Positions 46,893 through 56,714 of a stretch of DNA of 57,229 nt are shown here, in pieces. A program made the translations under genes and the position numbers. Positions within the stretch are counted from its first letter, which is position 1, and every line of letters begins with the position of its first letter. Under the pieces are notes generated by a model that saw only the letters and a list, made by a program, of their open reading frames with translations, was not told the origin of the DNA and searched no databases. Source of the DNA: Paludibacterium sp. (GTDB lineage Bacteria > Pseudomonadota > Gammaproteobacteria > Burkholderiales > Chromobacteriaceae); NCBI RefSeq assembly GCF_019232825.1, contig NZ_JAFAND010000131.1, positions 1 through 57,229 on the forward strand, written 5' to 3'.

Positions 46893-47545
46893 TACGGGGA
46901 GGGATCGGCGGCGGAGCCGTCGGCAACGCCCAGATCGCCGGCCAAGCGGAACAACTCGGCATCGCTCTGGATGTTCAACTTGCGATAAGCCGTTTGTTTT
47001 TGCGTGCTGACCGTCTTGATGCTGCGATTGAGCCGCGCGGAGATCTCGCTGACGCTCTGGCCGGCCAACAACAGCCGCACCACGACCATCTCGCGCGGCG
47101 ACAGGCTGAGAAAGGCTTGTTCGAAGCCCGAGGCGCGCTTGTAATCCCCCTGCAAGGAAGGGTCGATATACAGCGAGCCTTGAGCGACGCTGCGCACCGC
47201 CTCCCGCAGCAGGTCGCCGCTTTGCGTTTTGCGCATGAATCCGTTGGCGCCGGCTTCGATGCAACGGCTGGCCAAGGCCGCCGAGGCGATGCCGGAAAAC
47301 ACCAACAGACGCGTATCGGGAAACATGCGCGACAGGTATTGGATCAAGGCAATGCCGTCGAGCTCGCCGGGCATCGAGTAATCGAGTATCACCAGATCGC
47401 AACGCTGTTCGCGCAAAAGCTTGATCAGTTCAGGGCCGGAGGCCGGTTCGCCGACGATGTTGAATTCGGGATCGCCGCGTAAAACGGTTTTCAATGCCAA
47501 CGACACCAACGGGTGGTCGTCGCATATCGCGGTATTAATCAGCAT
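46892..47545 (-). CDS. NarL/FixJ-family response regulator
   Basis: 217 aa. Receiver domain 1-120 with the acidic pocket DD (9-10) and phospho-acceptor Asp55 (VILDYSMPG). C-terminal LuxR-type helix-turn-helix about 145-205 (LSPREMVVVRLLLAGQSVSEISARLNRS...). The overlapping hybrid kinase should phosphorylate it through HPt. The 135-base AT-rich gap to the divergent hugZ-like gene could hold promoters for both. Confidence 0.93.
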   Translation of the reverse strand: MLINTAICDDHPLVSLALKTVLRGDPEFNIVGEPASGPELIKLLREQRCDLVILDYSMPGELDGIALIQYLSRMFPDTRLLVFSGIASAALASRCIEAGANGFMRKTQSGDLLREAVRSVAQGSLYIDPSLQGDYKRASGFEQAFLSLSPREMVVVRLLLAGQSVSEISARLNRSIKTVSTQKQTAYRKLNIQSDAELFRLAGDLGVADGSAADPSP

Positions 47546-47680
47546 AGGCTTCTCTTTTCTCCTCCGATCACCGATGATAAGCGGTCAGATTATGATGATT
47601 TTTTTTGACATAATAGTGCAATTATGCCGGCAAAATTTAAGAATAACCTGATGAAATCATGAGGAAATCTGACAAAAGCC

Positions 47681-48316
47681 ATGAGAATGCCGACTGAACC
47701 GATCATCTTTCTGCTGCACGACAATCCGTCGGCGGCGTTGGCCACCCATTCACAAGCCCTACCGGGTTATCCGTTTGCAAGCACGTTGCCCTTCGTGCCT
47801 GACTCGGCCCATTGCCCGGTGTTCCTGATCAGCGGGCTGGCGGAACATACTCGCAACCTGCGCGCCGACGCGCGCGCCAGCCTGTTATTGCAGCCGGCCG
47901 ACACGGCAGAGCCGGAAGCCAGCCCTCGTCTGACCCTGCTCGGCGACGTCGCCGCCTGCGCGGCCGACCCGGCGCTGGTTGCCCGCTATCTGCGTTACCA
48001 GCCCGGCGCGGAGCGCTATTTGGCACTGGGCGACTTCGCCTTTTACCGTTTGCAGCCGCGACGCCTGCGCATGGTGGCGGGATTCGGCCAAATGGGCTGG
48101 GTCGAGGCGCAAGATTGGGCTGAGCTTGCTGTGCTGTCGCCAGACGACGAGGCGGCGCTGTTGGCGCGGGTCAAACCGGGACATGAGGTGCTGGGCATCG
48201 ATTGCTACGGCATCGATTGGCGCCGGGATGGCCGCCGGCAGCGGCTGGCATTCGAACACGCGCTCGACGCCGGCGCCATTGCCGAGCGTCTGAGCGCGCA
48301 AGGCGTGATTGACTAG
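47681..48316 (+). CDS. HugZ-like haem-utilisation / pyridoxamine-5-phosphate-oxidase-fold protein
   Basis: 211 aa. Split-barrel FMN-binding-like fold: YPFASTLPFVPDSAHCPVFLISGLAEHTRNLRAD-type N-terminal domain, and the C-terminal DUF2470-like part around HEVLGIDCYGIDWRRDG. Members such as HugZ degrade or bind haem; others are of unknown role. No haem-uptake genes lie nearby, so the haem function is a family inference. It overlaps the convergent DUF3857 gene by 4 bases. Confidence 0.8.
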   Translation: MRMPTEPIIFLLHDNPSAALATHSQALPGYPFASTLPFVPDSAHCPVFLISGLAEHTRNLRADARASLLLQPADTAEPEASPRLTLLGDVAACAADPALVARYLRYQPGAERYLALGDFAFYRLQPRRLRMVAGFGQMGWVEAQDWAELAVLSPDDEAALLARVKPGHEVLGIDCYGIDWRRDGRRQRLAFEHALDAGAIAERLSAQGVID

Positions 48317-50196
48317 GGTTGGCGCGTCGGCTGCAGCAGGATCTGCGCGCGCAGGTCTCGCGCCACCGCATGCACCAGCTGATTGAGCAACGGATAGCGC
48401 TCCGGCGCCAACACCGGCGCATTATCCTTGAGCACCAGTTCGCGCCGCACCTCCACCGCGTGGCCGACGCGCCGATACGCCGATTCGTAATACCCCAGCG
48501 GCGACTCGGTGCGGGTGGCGCGCGGCAACGCCAGCACGTCGATGCCGGCAGGCAGTTGCAAGGTGACGGTTTCCTGGTAGTAGCCGTTATCGAGCATCGT
48601 CGGCGTGCGCCGCGTCGGCTGCGCGCCGCCCCAGCTGACGAACGAAGCCAGACCGACCACCGTGTCGCCGCCCGTGGGCAATACCACGGCGGTCGGGCCG
48701 CTCAAATCGACATATTCGGGCAGCGTCAGCGCCGACTGATAGCCGAACGACTTGGTCAGGTCGTACATATCGCCCAGCATCAGCGTGCCGCTGCCCTGCA
48801 GGCCGCGATTGGCCAGCATCTTGCCGGCCGCGTCGCTCTCGGTACCGGGCGACACCCCCGACAGCGCCGCGCGCGCCATGAAATCGTAGACCCCTTTCAA
48901 GCGAATCACGCTACCGCCCTTGATGCTGCCATCCGGCAACAGCGACAACTGGCTATCGATCTTCACCTGGTCTTGCTCCGGCGTGGAAATCGGCAGCGTC
49001 ATCAGCTGCGGCGAGCCCTTGCCGTCATCCATCACCAACGCCGTCTTGCCCGCCTCGGTATCCGGCAGAATGCCGAATGGCGCGAACTGTGCGGTGGTAT
49101 CGACGAACAGGTTCCACTGCGGCAGATAGGTGATGGCGTGATTGAAGGCGCCGGTCGGCACCGCCACGCGCGACAACCACCAGCCCTGATCGGCGTTGAT
49201 CAGGACAGGGCTGCTCTTGATGTTCTTGGCCTCCAGCAGCGCCTGATAGAGCGTGACGTGGTCTTTGCAGTCGCCATAGAGCGCGCGCGCCACCGTCTCG
49301 GCATCATGCGGCACCACGCCGCCGACGCCGAAGTAGATGGCGACATAGCGGATGTTGTTGCTGACCCAGCGGTATAACGCCTCAGCCTGCGCGCGCGGAT
49401 CGCTGATGCCGCGGGTGATGTCGTTGGCGAGCTGACGCAGATAGGGCGTGACCGCCGCCTTGGGGTTGGCGCGGGCGGCATAGTCGCGCGCCAGCTCGTC
49501 ATAGCCCGACAAGGTCGAGATCGCGATACGCGGACTGAAATCGACTTCGCTGATGGCGTCGCTCTCCGGCGCCTCGGCGACATTACGGCCCACATGCCAG
49601 TGCCAGCTGCGGTACCCGGCGCGAATCGGCGCAATCTCGCCGCCTTGGACGTCGATGGTTTCGACGTCCAGCTTCATGCCGCGCGGCAGATGCACATACA
49701 AATCGGAGGACTCGCGCGCCTCGTTGCGCGAATAGAACTCCTGCATCGAGAACACCCCGGGGAACAACGGCTCATGCGCGACGCGGCGGAAATGCACATG
49801 AATTTGCGCACCGGCCGACAGCGCCGGAAAAATCACGTTCAGCACTTTGGAATCGTCGAACATCGGCGCGTCGGCGCTTTCGCTGCTCTGCTGCAGCAGG
49901 ATGCCATCCTTACCCACCGGAATTTTCTTGCCGGCGGCGCTCACCGTGTACGCCGACAGCACCTCGACCGACTGCAACGAACTGCTGAATTGAATCGGAT
50001 ACTGGCTCAGATCGTCGACGCCGCCTTGGGTATTGACGCGCAGATCCTCGGTGACGTCCTCGGTATAGCCGCCGCCCGGCTTGACATCGTAAACCGCCAC
50101 CGAACGCAGCACGGTATAGGACGGCGTGAAGTTCGCCGCGACGACGGGCAGCGCCAGCAGGACGCCAACCAGAAAAAACAAGCACTTACGGTCCAT
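48313..50196 (-). CDS. Exported DUF3857 / transglutaminase-like protein
   Basis: 627 aa. Signal peptide 1-21 (PVVAA). Residues about 50-220 are DUF3857 (beta-rich), followed by a transglutaminase-like core with Cys310 (YGDCKDH), His353 (FNHAITYL) and Asp366 (FVDTT), a full Cys-His-Asp triad. The C-terminal 230 residues are a further beta-rich region. Probably periplasmic; substrates for this family are unknown, with protease or cross-linking activity possible. Confidence 0.85.
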   Translation of the reverse strand: MDRKCLFFLVGVLLALPVVAANFTPSYTVLRSVAVYDVKPGGGYTEDVTEDLRVNTQGGVDDLSQYPIQFSSSLQSVEVLSAYTVSAAGKKIPVGKDGILLQQSSESADAPMFDDSKVLNVIFPALSAGAQIHVHFRRVAHEPLFPGVFSMQEFYSRNEARESSDLYVHLPRGMKLDVETIDVQGGEIAPIRAGYRSWHWHVGRNVAEAPESDAISEVDFSPRIAISTLSGYDELARDYAARANPKAAVTPYLRQLANDITRGISDPRAQAEALYRWVSNNIRYVAIYFGVGGVVPHDAETVARALYGDCKDHVTLYQALLEAKNIKSSPVLINADQGWWLSRVAVPTGAFNHAITYLPQWNLFVDTTAQFAPFGILPDTEAGKTALVMDDGKGSPQLMTLPISTPEQDQVKIDSQLSLLPDGSIKGGSVIRLKGVYDFMARAALSGVSPGTESDAAGKMLANRGLQGSGTLMLGDMYDLTKSFGYQSALTLPEYVDLSGPTAVVLPTGGDTVVGLASFVSWGGAQPTRRTPTMLDNGYYQETVTLQLPAGIDVLALPRATRTESPLGYYESAYRRVGHAVEVRRELVLKDNAPVLAPERYPLLNQLVHAVARDLRAQILLQPTRQP

Positions 50197-50311
50197 GCCA
50201 GATCCTTGCGCAACACAGCTGTTTCACTCGACTAAAAACCGCTATAGCATGGGACGCCAATAGCAATTCGCATTATGCACGATATACGCGCGCAAACTAA
50301 CCCGAGCCCAC

Positions 50312-51151
50312 ATGCCGCTTACCGTAACCGTTCTGGTGGAGAACCGCACGACGCAGCCAGACCTGGCCCGCGCGCGCGGGCTATCGCTGTTTCTCGACGA
50401 CGGCGAGCGACGCGTGCTGTTCGACACGGGACCGGACGCGCGCCTGATCGGTCATGCCGCACGCCTGGGGGTCGACTTGGCGGCAGTGGACACCATCGTG
50501 CTGTCGCACGGTCATTACGATCACAGCGGCGGCCTGCCGGCCCTGGCCGACTGGTATGCGGCGCGCGGCTTGCGCCCGCGGCTGATCGCGCACCCCGGCG
50601 CCTTCGTCCGTCGCCGTGTCTTGCTTGGCTTGGGACGCTGGCGCTGGTCGCTGCGGGAGCTGGGCGCCCCGCTCTCGCTTGACGAAGCCCAAGCCCGCTT
50701 CGATCTGCACTTGTCGGCCACGCCCCACGGTTTGGCCGGCGGACGCATGCATTTCCTCGGTCACATCGCGCGCCTGCCGGCCTACCGTGGCGGCCGGCGG
50801 CTCGGTTGGAAGCAAGCCTATCACGGCATGGCACCGGACGATATCGACGACGACTCCGGCCTGGTCTGGCAAGGAAAAGACGGGCTGGTGGTGATCAGCG
50901 GCTGCGCGCACTCGGGCATCTGCAACCTGACCGAAGCCGCGCGCGCCGCCACGGGCGATGCGGCGGTGCAAGCGGTGCTCGGCGGCTTTCATTTGCGCAG
51001 CGCCGGGCCGTTCGATCTATGGCGGACCAGAACGTATTTCAGGCAATTGGGTGCGCCGCGGGTGGCGGCTTGCCACTGCAGCGGATGGGGAAGATATTGG
51101 CTGCCGGCGCGCGAGGACATCGCCACCGGCAGCCGACTGACATTCAATTAA
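50312..51151 (+). CDS. Metallo-beta-lactamase-fold hydrolase (dihydropterin-synthase-like subgroup)
   Basis: 279 aa. LFDTGPD and LSHGHYDHSGG (65-74) with the HxHxDH metal motif (His66, His68, Asp70, His71), VISGCAHSGICN, and GGFHLRSA. These match the MBL subgroup containing the archaeal RFAP-related dihydropterin enzyme, often annotated that way in bacteria without proof. Cytosolic, no signal peptide. It overlaps the convergent DUF2788 gene by 4 bases. Confidence 0.85.
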   Translation: MPLTVTVLVENRTTQPDLARARGLSLFLDDGERRVLFDTGPDARLIGHAARLGVDLAAVDTIVLSHGHYDHSGGLPALADWYAARGLRPRLIAHPGAFVRRRVLLGLGRWRWSLRELGAPLSLDEAQARFDLHLSATPHGLAGGRMHFLGHIARLPAYRGGRRLGWKQAYHGMAPDDIDDDSGLVWQGKDGLVVISGCAHSGICNLTEAARAATGDAAVQAVLGGFHLRSAGPFDLWRTRTYFRQLGAPRVAACHCSGWGRYWLPAREDIATGSRLTFN

Positions 51152-51354
51152 CGCGACATCACTTCGATCATCACGTCCTTGATCACGAAGCCGACGACGC
51201 CGACGCCCAACACCAGAAACAGCATCGCCGTGCCGAAGCGGCCGGCGCCGGATTTCTTGCCCAGATCCCAAATAATGAAACCCATGAACACCATCAGGAC
51301 CGTCAAGCACACGCCCATGCTGATATTGGTGAATTGTTGTTCCGACATCGCCAT
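51148..51354 (-). CDS. DUF2788 small membrane protein
   Basis: 68 aa from ATG at 51354 (GGA six bases upstream). Two hydrophobic helices (about 12-28 and 43-63) around the charged turn WDLGKKSGAGRFG, which matches the DUF2788 pattern of small betaproteobacterial membrane proteins. Function unknown. It lies downstream of argG on the same strand beyond the argG terminator. Confidence 0.75.
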   Translation of the reverse strand: MAMSEQQFTNISMGVCLTVLMVFMGFIIWDLGKKSGAGRFGTAMLFLVLGVGVVGFVIKDVMIEVMSR

Positions 51355-51403
51355 CGTCAATCCCGCAAGCAAAAAAAGGACAATATTAATCAAACGGTTG
51401 CCA

Positions 51404-51433
51404 AATTAAAAGGCCGCTCCTCGCGAAACGGCC
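51404..51433 (-). terminator. argG terminator
   Basis: On the minus strand GGCCG (51433-51429) pairs with CGGCC (51416-51412), followed by TTTTAATTT. It begins a few bases after the argG stop. Confidence 0.7.
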
Positions 51434-51441
51434 CGGCTGGC

Positions 51442-52665
51442 TTATTTCTTCAGCTGCCGGTGATGCGCGGCAATCCGCATGCGCAGCGCATTGAGGCGGA
51501 TGAAGCCGGCGGCATCGGCGTGGTTGTAGGCGCCGCCGTCTTCGTCGAAGGTGGCGATACGCGCATCGAACAGCGAATCGGCCGAATCGCGGCCCACCAC
51601 GTAGACCGCGCCCTTATACAGCTTCAACCGCACCCAGCCGTTTACCGAGGCCTGCGAGGCATCGATCATCTGCTGCATCATCTTGCGCTCAGGCGACCAC
51701 CAGTAGCCGGTGTAGATCAGATTGGCGTACTTGGGCATCAGTTCGTCCTTGAGGTGCGCCACTTCGCGGTCGAGCGTGATCGATTCGATGGCGCGGTGCG
51801 CCTTGAGCATGATCGTGCCCCCCGGCGTTTCATAGCAGCCGCGCGACTTCATGCCGACGTAACGGTTTTCCACCAAGTCGAGCCGGCCGATGCCGTGCTT
51901 GTTGCCCAGCCGGTTGAGCTCGGTCAGTACCGCGGCCGGGCTCATCGCGTGGCCGTTGATGGCGACGATGTCGCCGCCGGCATACTCCAACTCCAGATAT
52001 TCCGCTTCGTTAGGCGCGTTTTCCGGGCTGTTGGTCCACAGCCACATGCTCTCTTCCGGCTCCTTGGCCGGATCTTCCAGCACCGCGCCTTCATACGAGA
52101 TGTGCAGCAGGTTGGCATCCATCGAGTAGGGGCTGCCGCCGTTGCGCTTCTTGGAAATGTCGATGCCGTTGGCCTCGGCGTAGTTGAGCAGTTTTTCGCG
52201 CGAGAGCAGATCCCACTCGCGCCATGGGGCGATGACCTTGACGTCCGGCTTCAGCGCGTAATAGCCGAGCTCGAACCGCACCTGATCGTTGCCCTTGCCG
52301 GTACAGCCGTGCGACACGGCATCGGCGCCGACTCGGGTGGCGATCTCGATTTGGCGCTTGGCGATCAGCGGCCTCGCAATCGAGGTGCCAAGCAGGTATT
52401 CGCCTTCATAAATGGCGTTGGCGCGGAACATCGGGAACACGAAATCGCGCACGAACTCTTCGCGCAGGTCGTCGATGTAGATGTTTTCCGGCTTGATGCC
52501 GAGCGAAACGGCCTTCTTGCGCGCGGGCTCGACCTCTTCGCCCTGGCCGATATCGGCGGTGAAAGTCACCACCTCGCATTGATAGGTGTCCTGCAGCCAC
52601 TTGAGGATCACCGAGGTGTCCAGACCGCCCGAGTAAGCCAAAACTACTTTATTGATGTCCGACAT
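51442..52665 (-). CDS. argG: Argininosuccinate synthase
   Basis: 407 aa. ATP-dependent joining of citrulline and aspartate in arginine synthesis. N-terminal P-loop-like [22 protein letters not shown], then [34 protein letters not shown] and [17 protein letters not shown]. Full length with intact motifs. It has its own terminator and a hairpin-rich leader upstream (52703-52751). Confidence 0.97.
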   Translation of the reverse strand: MSDINKVVLAYSGGLDTSVILKWLQDTYQCEVVTFTADIGQGEEVEPARKKAVSLGIKPENIYIDDLREEFVRDFVFPMFRANAIYEGEYLLGTSIARPLIAKRQIEIATRVGADAVSHGCTGKGNDQVRFELGYYALKPDVKVIAPWREWDLLSREKLLNYAEANGIDISKKRNGGSPYSMDANLLHISYEGAVLEDPAKEPEESMWLWTNSPENAPNEAEYLELEYAGGDIVAINGHAMSPAAVLTELNRLGNKHGIGRLDLVENRYVGMKSRGCYETPGGTIMLKAHRAIESITLDREVAHLKDELMPKYANLIYTGYWWSPERKMMQQMIDASQASVNGWVRLKLYKGAVYVVGRDSADSLFDARIATFDEDGGAYNHADAAGFIRLNALRMRIAAHHRQLKK

Positions 52666-52702
52666 GATTCATTCCCCACATTTGCTAAAGTCGTACGCAA
52701 CC

Positions 52703-52751
52703 ATCACGGAAGACCGTGATTCAAACCATCGTTTGGTGCGCCGTCAGGCGC
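52703..52751 (-). promoter_or_regulatory. Three consecutive hairpins in the argG leader
   Basis: Between 38 and 86 bases upstream of the argG ATG lie three perfect small hairpins: ATCACGG/CCGTGAT (52703-52720), CAAAC/GTTTG (52722-52735) and GCGCC/GGCGC (52738-52751). No known riboswitch class was recognised. The rest of 52752-53234 shows only a weak small ORF and AT-rich promoter-like sequence near dinG. Confidence 0.45.
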
Positions 52752-52769
52752 GCAAAGGACTGAGTTGTG

Positions 52770-52967
52770 TTATCGGCTTCGTCGCAAAGCTTGGGCGGAA
52801 CTGCCGGCGGAAAGGTTGGACTGGACGTTTGAGAGGACCTGGCCCAGCAATGCCACCTTCGACAGAAGCCCATATCGTCGCGCGCGCACCAGTCGTCGCA
52901 CGAAGAGGCCTTTGGTCTCTGCGTGGGGCTGGCTGCGATGCGTTGGATATTTGATGGTTTCCGTCAT
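52770..52967 (-). CDS. Possible small basic protein upstream of argG
   Basis: 65 aa from ATG at 52967 to TAA. No family recognised. The middle (GLFVRRLVRARRYGLLSKVALLGQ, about residues 20-43) could form a basic amphipathic helix. There is only a weak GGAA before the start. It lies on the argG strand, 104 bases upstream. It may be a leader-region peptide or chance; other frames here look no better. Confidence 0.25.
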   Translation of the reverse strand: MTETIKYPTHRSQPHAETKGLFVRRLVRARRYGLLSKVALLGQVLSNVQSNLSAGSSAQALRRSR

Positions 52968-53234
52968 GGTTACATTCCAAAAAGGTGCCATCGCGCACAT
53001 CGGGTAATGCGCGCAACGGCTCACAAGTACACGCTGGTCTCAAGTCATTCATGCCGCAAGGCAACGTTCCTGGCAGCGCCAAAAACGTACAAATTTGCGA
53101 CACGCCTTTATATGTATCGGAAATTTCCGCGCCTGACAAGATGTCGGCATAAATTTTTTGCATAGCAACATTAGCGCCATTATCTAATATACCGATGCAA
53201 GCGCCTTGCCGCGCCTTCAGGTACAATCCGCCGC

Positions 53235-55358
53235 ATGCTGACCGATGTTGAAAAAGAGGCGATTCGCCACCACTACCGCACCCTGACCCAAAATCTGCCT
53301 GGCTTCCGTCCGCGGCCCGCGCAACGGCAAATGCTGGCGGAGATCGCCAACGCCTTTTCGCGCACGCTGGAGAAAAACGGCGAGACCGATCCGCAACGCG
53401 AAGGCGAAAGCATCGCCGTGATCGAGGGACCCACCGGGGTCGGCAAAAGTTTGGCCTACCTCTTGGCCGGCGGCGTCATGGCGCGTTCGCGCAACAAAAA
53501 ACTAATCATTTCCAGCGCCACCGTGGCTTTGCAGGAGCAGTTGATCAACCGTGACCTGCCCTTCACCGTCGACAACAGCGACCTACCGCTGACCTACGCC
53601 ATCGCCAAGGGCCGCAGCCGTTACCTCTGCCCCTACCGCGTCTATCAACTGACCAGCGACTTCGCCCAAACCGAACTCCTGGCGCCCGACCCCGCTTTCC
53701 TTTGGGACCGCAAGCCGGAGCAAGCCGAGCTCGATCAATTGCGCGCGCTGGCCGACGCTTTCGAGGCGCGGCGCTGGAACGGCGACCGCGATCAATGGCC
53801 CGAGGTCATCGAGGACGGCTTATGGTCGCGCGTCACCACCGACCGCCACGGCTGCCTGAAAGCCGCCTGCCCCAACCGCGCCGAGTGCCCGTTCTTCCTG
53901 GCGCGCGAAACGCTGGAAACCGTCGACGTGGTGGTGACCAACCACGATTTGATGCTGGCCGACATCGGCATGGGCGGCGGCGTAATTCTGCCGCCGCCGG
54001 AACAAAGCTTTTATTGCATCGACGAGGCGCATCACCTGGCCAAGAAGGCGATCAACCAGTTCGCCGCCGAACATTCGCTCGGCGTGGCGCTCGCCTGGCT
54101 CGACAAGGTCGACGTCACCGCCTCGCGCGCCGCCGCGCTGACCGACAAGGGCGAGCTGGCCGCCCAGGCGGCCGAAGCCGCCGCCGCCTGCACCGAGACC
54201 CTGTCCGAATGGCTGTGGCTATTGGAAGGCGAAAAGGCGCTGGCGCTCGATAGCGACAACCTGGAACCGGTGTGGCTGATCGAGGACGGCGTACTGCCCG
54301 AGCATTTACGTGACCCGGCCGCCAACATGGCCATCTCGGCGCGCATGGTGTTCAAGCACCTGTCGCAGCTCTCCGACGCGCTGGCGGAAATCCGCAAGGA
54401 CAAGGGCAGCGATGCGGCGGCGATCGACAAGGCATCGAGCGACATGGGATTTTTGGTGGCACGTGCCGAACAACTGATGGCGCTGTGGGATTTGTTCGAA
54501 AAACAACCCGGCGGCGACGAGCCGCCGATCGCCAAATGGGTGGCGCGCACCAGCCTGGGCAAGGGCGACTACCTGTTCTGCGCCTCGCCCGTGAGCGCGG
54601 CGGCGAGCCTGGCCAGCACCCTGTGGCGCCGCGCCGCCGGGGCGCTGCTGACCTCGGCCACGCTGCGTTCGCTCGGCGCCTTCGACCTGCTGCTGGCGCA
54701 AACCGGCCTCAAATGGCTGCCGCAGGTGAGCTGCATCGCGCTCGACTCGCCGTTCAACTTCAGCGAACAGGGCGAACTCTACCTGCCGCCATTGCTGGCA
54801 AGCCCGAAGGACGCCGCCGCGCATACGCGCGAGATCGCCGAGTGGCTGCCGAAACTGATCGATGTCGCCGAGCCGGTCGGCACGCTGGTGCTGTTCTCGT
54901 CCCGCAAACAGATGCAGGAAGTCGCGGCGCTGGTGCCGACGGCGCTACGCGACCGCCTGCTGGTGCAAGGCGAATGGCCGAAGAGCGCGCTCTTGGCCGA
55001 GCATCAGCAACGGCTCGACGCCGGCCAGTCGAGCGTAATTTTTGGCTTGGATTCGTTTTCCGAAGGGCTCGACCTGCCCGGCGAGCGTTGTGTGCACGTC
55101 ATCATCGCCAAGTTGCCATTCGCCATGCCGGACGACCCGGTCGGCCGCACGCTGTCGCGCTGGATCGAAAAACGCGGCGGCAATCCATTCACCGAGCTCA
55201 CCGTGCCGGAAGCGTCGATCAAGCTGGTGCAGGCGGTCGGCCGCTTGATCCGCAGTGAACGCGACTACGGCCGAGTAACTATTTTGGATAATCGCCTGGT
55301 TCGACAGAGCTATGGCAAGAAAATGCTCGCCTCATTGCCACCCTTCAGACGTATATAG
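53235..55358 (+). CDS. dinG: DinG ATP-dependent DNA helicase
   Basis: 707 aa, XPD-like superfamily 2 helicase. Walker A GPTGVGKS (65-72), DEAH box (263-266), and four Fe-S cysteines Cys132, Cys207, Cys212, Cys218, whose spacing in the last three (5 and 6) matches E. coli DinG. C-terminal motifs include SATLRS, FGLDSFSEGLDLPG and QAVGRLIRS. It should unwind 5'-3' and resolve R-loops or G-quadruplexes. No LexA-like site was identified upstream. Confidence 0.95.
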   Translation: MLTDVEKEAIRHHYRTLTQNLPGFRPRPAQRQMLAEIANAFSRTLEKNGETDPQREGESIAVIEGPTGVGKSLAYLLAGGVMARSRNKKLIISSATVALQEQLINRDLPFTVDNSDLPLTYAIAKGRSRYLCPYRVYQLTSDFAQTELLAPDPAFLWDRKPEQAELDQLRALADAFEARRWNGDRDQWPEVIEDGLWSRVTTDRHGCLKAACPNRAECPFFLARETLETVDVVVTNHDLMLADIGMGGGVILPPPEQSFYCIDEAHHLAKKAINQFAAEHSLGVALAWLDKVDVTASRAAALTDKGELAAQAAEAAAACTETLSEWLWLLEGEKALALDSDNLEPVWLIEDGVLPEHLRDPAANMAISARMVFKHLSQLSDALAEIRKDKGSDAAAIDKASSDMGFLVARAEQLMALWDLFEKQPGGDEPPIAKWVARTSLGKGDYLFCASPVSAAASLASTLWRRAAGALLTSATLRSLGAFDLLLAQTGLKWLPQVSCIALDSPFNFSEQGELYLPPLLASPKDAAAHTREIAEWLPKLIDVAEPVGTLVLFSSRKQMQEVAALVPTALRDRLLVQGEWPKSALLAEHQQRLDAGQSSVIFGLDSFSEGLDLPGERCVHVIIAKLPFAMPDDPVGRTLSRWIEKRGGNPFTELTVPEASIKLVQAVGRLIRSERDYGRVTILDNRLVRQSYGKKMLASLPPFRRI

Positions 55359-55431
55359 TTTGTGATAAAATCAACCGGGGCGGTTTAACACCCCCCATGC
55401 AATATCAATAACAGGCGGCACAAGGCGGAAC

Positions 55432-55743
55432 ATGATCTGCAACCCCTACGAAATCGTCATCCAAGGCCTGACGCACGAAGGCCGCACCTTCCGCCCTAGC
55501 GACTGGGCCGAGCGGTTGTGCGGCGTACTGGCATCGTTCGGCGACAAGAAATTGTCCTACCACGCCTATGTGCGGCCGATGCTGTTGGAAGGCGTGCGCT
55601 GCGTGGCGGTGGACAAGAAGCTGGAAAAGGTCCACCCGCAAGTGTTCCAGTACCTGACCGACTTCGCCCGCGACAACGACCTGCGCGTCGTCGACTGCCG
55701 CACGCTGATCGACGAGATCTATCCGAACCGTTTCTTGGCCTGA
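55432..55743 (+). CDS. DUF3579 protein
   Basis: 103 aa. Starts MICNPYEIVIQGLTHEGRTF and has RPSDWAERLCGV, the conserved core of this short betaproteobacterial family. Soluble, acidic and basic mixed, no catalytic motif. Follows dinG by 73 bases and may have its own promoter. Function unknown. Confidence 0.85.
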   Translation: MICNPYEIVIQGLTHEGRTFRPSDWAERLCGVLASFGDKKLSYHAYVRPMLLEGVRCVAVDKKLEKVHPQVFQYLTDFARDNDLRVVDCRTLIDEIYPNRFLA

Positions 55744-55797
55744 CTCGCTACTGATCTTTTTCGTCGGCGAACAAAGGCACGCCATGATGCGTCGTAG

Positions 55798-55821
55798 GGT
55801 GCGTTCGCGTAGCAACGCACC
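55798..55821. repeat. REP-like palindrome (GTAGGGTGCGTT type)
   Basis: GGTGCGTT (55798-55805) pairs with AACGCACC (55814-55821), preceded by CGTAG. This is the widespread proteobacterial extragenic repeat form, related to the pair at 38986-39078. Confidence 0.7.
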
Positions 55822-55878
55822 AAGAATTGATAAACCCTGTGCCTCGCCAATCCTGCTCACGCCCGCAACCCAGATCCA

Positions 55879-56175
55879 TCAAGTATCTTTCGATTTTGGC
55901 CACTGCTGGGCGGAATGCAGCACACGTACAATTTCAATACGCACCAGCTTTGGCCTGAGTCGGTATACCACGACAAAAGGCGTGCGGCTAATCACCATCT
56001 CGCGCGTGGACTTCCTCCGGCCTGCAGGGCCTATTTCAGGGTGTTCCACCAAAAGGTCGATGTGTTGTTCTAACCGATCGCCCTGCTCGATAGCCGCTTG
56101 AGGATTATCCTGGGCAATATAATCGAGTTGCTCATCACGATCTTTGAGTGCACGAGGAAGCCAAACCAGAATCAA
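55879..56175 (-). CDS. ParE/RelE-type toxin
   Basis: 98 aa. VWLPRALKDRDEQLDYIAQDNPQAA at the start, LVEHPEIGPAGRR and the VYRLRPKLVRIEIVRVLH core are typical of the ParE/RelE fold. The conserved 'R(E)MVIS..PFVVVYRL' stretch fits a ParE-like gyrase toxin, though RelE-type mRNA cleavage is possible. It overlaps the upstream antitoxin gene by ATGA. Codon use is less GC-biased than the B12 genes. Confidence 0.88.
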   Translation of the reverse strand: MILVWLPRALKDRDEQLDYIAQDNPQAAIEQGDRLEQHIDLLVEHPEIGPAGRRKSTREMVISRTPFVVVYRLRPKLVRIEIVRVLHSAQQWPKSKDT

Positions 56176-56645
56176 CTCGCGCCCCTCTTGGCACGCTTGG
56201 CCAGTGCGGCCCGCTTAGCGGCCCAGCCTGCTTTAGCGTCCTCGTTCGACACCCATTGCGTATTTGGATCGTCGGCCTCTTTAAGGCCAATCTCCACCTG
56301 AGCGCGGAACCATTCATCGTAAGCCGCCGCCTGATGCGCCTTCTTGAGCGCGGCACGACTGTCGGGGCGGCTCACGGTTTTAATCGTGGCCGGGTCATAG
56401 TTGGCAGCGTCTACGTCGAAGCGCGTAATACCCACACCACTGAGGTAGCCGATCAGTGTTTCCATCTTCTTGAATAGTCGCACCTGGCGCGAACGTTGCG
56501 CCGCCAGCGCCCGCTCGACCATGCCATACTCGACGACGACGGCCCAGCCTCCCAGCTGGCCAATGACGTGCGCGGCGCGAACCGCTCCGGCTTCGACCAA
56601 ATGGGTCAAGGTTACATGGTCAATGGTTTCATGGGCAGCCATCAT
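56172..56645 (-). CDS. Putative antitoxin with long N-terminal domain
   Basis: 157 aa from the first of two adjacent ATGs (second at 56642). The C-terminal 50 residues (YDEWFRAQVEIGLKEADDP then KAGWAAKRAALAKR) resemble the PaaA2/stability-determinant antitoxin tail that wraps a ParE toxin. The first 100 residues (LTHLVEAGAVRAAHVIGQLG, GGWAVVVEYG, RLFKKMETLIGYLSGVGI) are an additional domain I cannot name firmly; it may bind DNA. Gene pair order antitoxin then toxin supports the call. Confidence 0.7.
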   Translation of the reverse strand: MMAAHETIDHVTLTHLVEAGAVRAAHVIGQLGGWAVVVEYGMVERALAAQRSRQVRLFKKMETLIGYLSGVGITRFDVDAANYDPATIKTVSRPDSRAALKKAHQAAAYDEWFRAQVEIGLKEADDPNTQWVSNEDAKAGWAAKRAALAKRAKRGAS

Positions 56646-56714
56646 AAACGCCAATTTCGTCAAAAATAACAGATGTAGTATCTTGCAAATATCAGCAATT
56701 TGCAATGCGCCTAG

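Noticed and set aside
52744-53226. 160-codon minus-strand frame upstream of argG
   Set aside because: No recognisable domain, unlikely composition, and it overlaps the hairpin leader and the better small ORF at 52770-52967.
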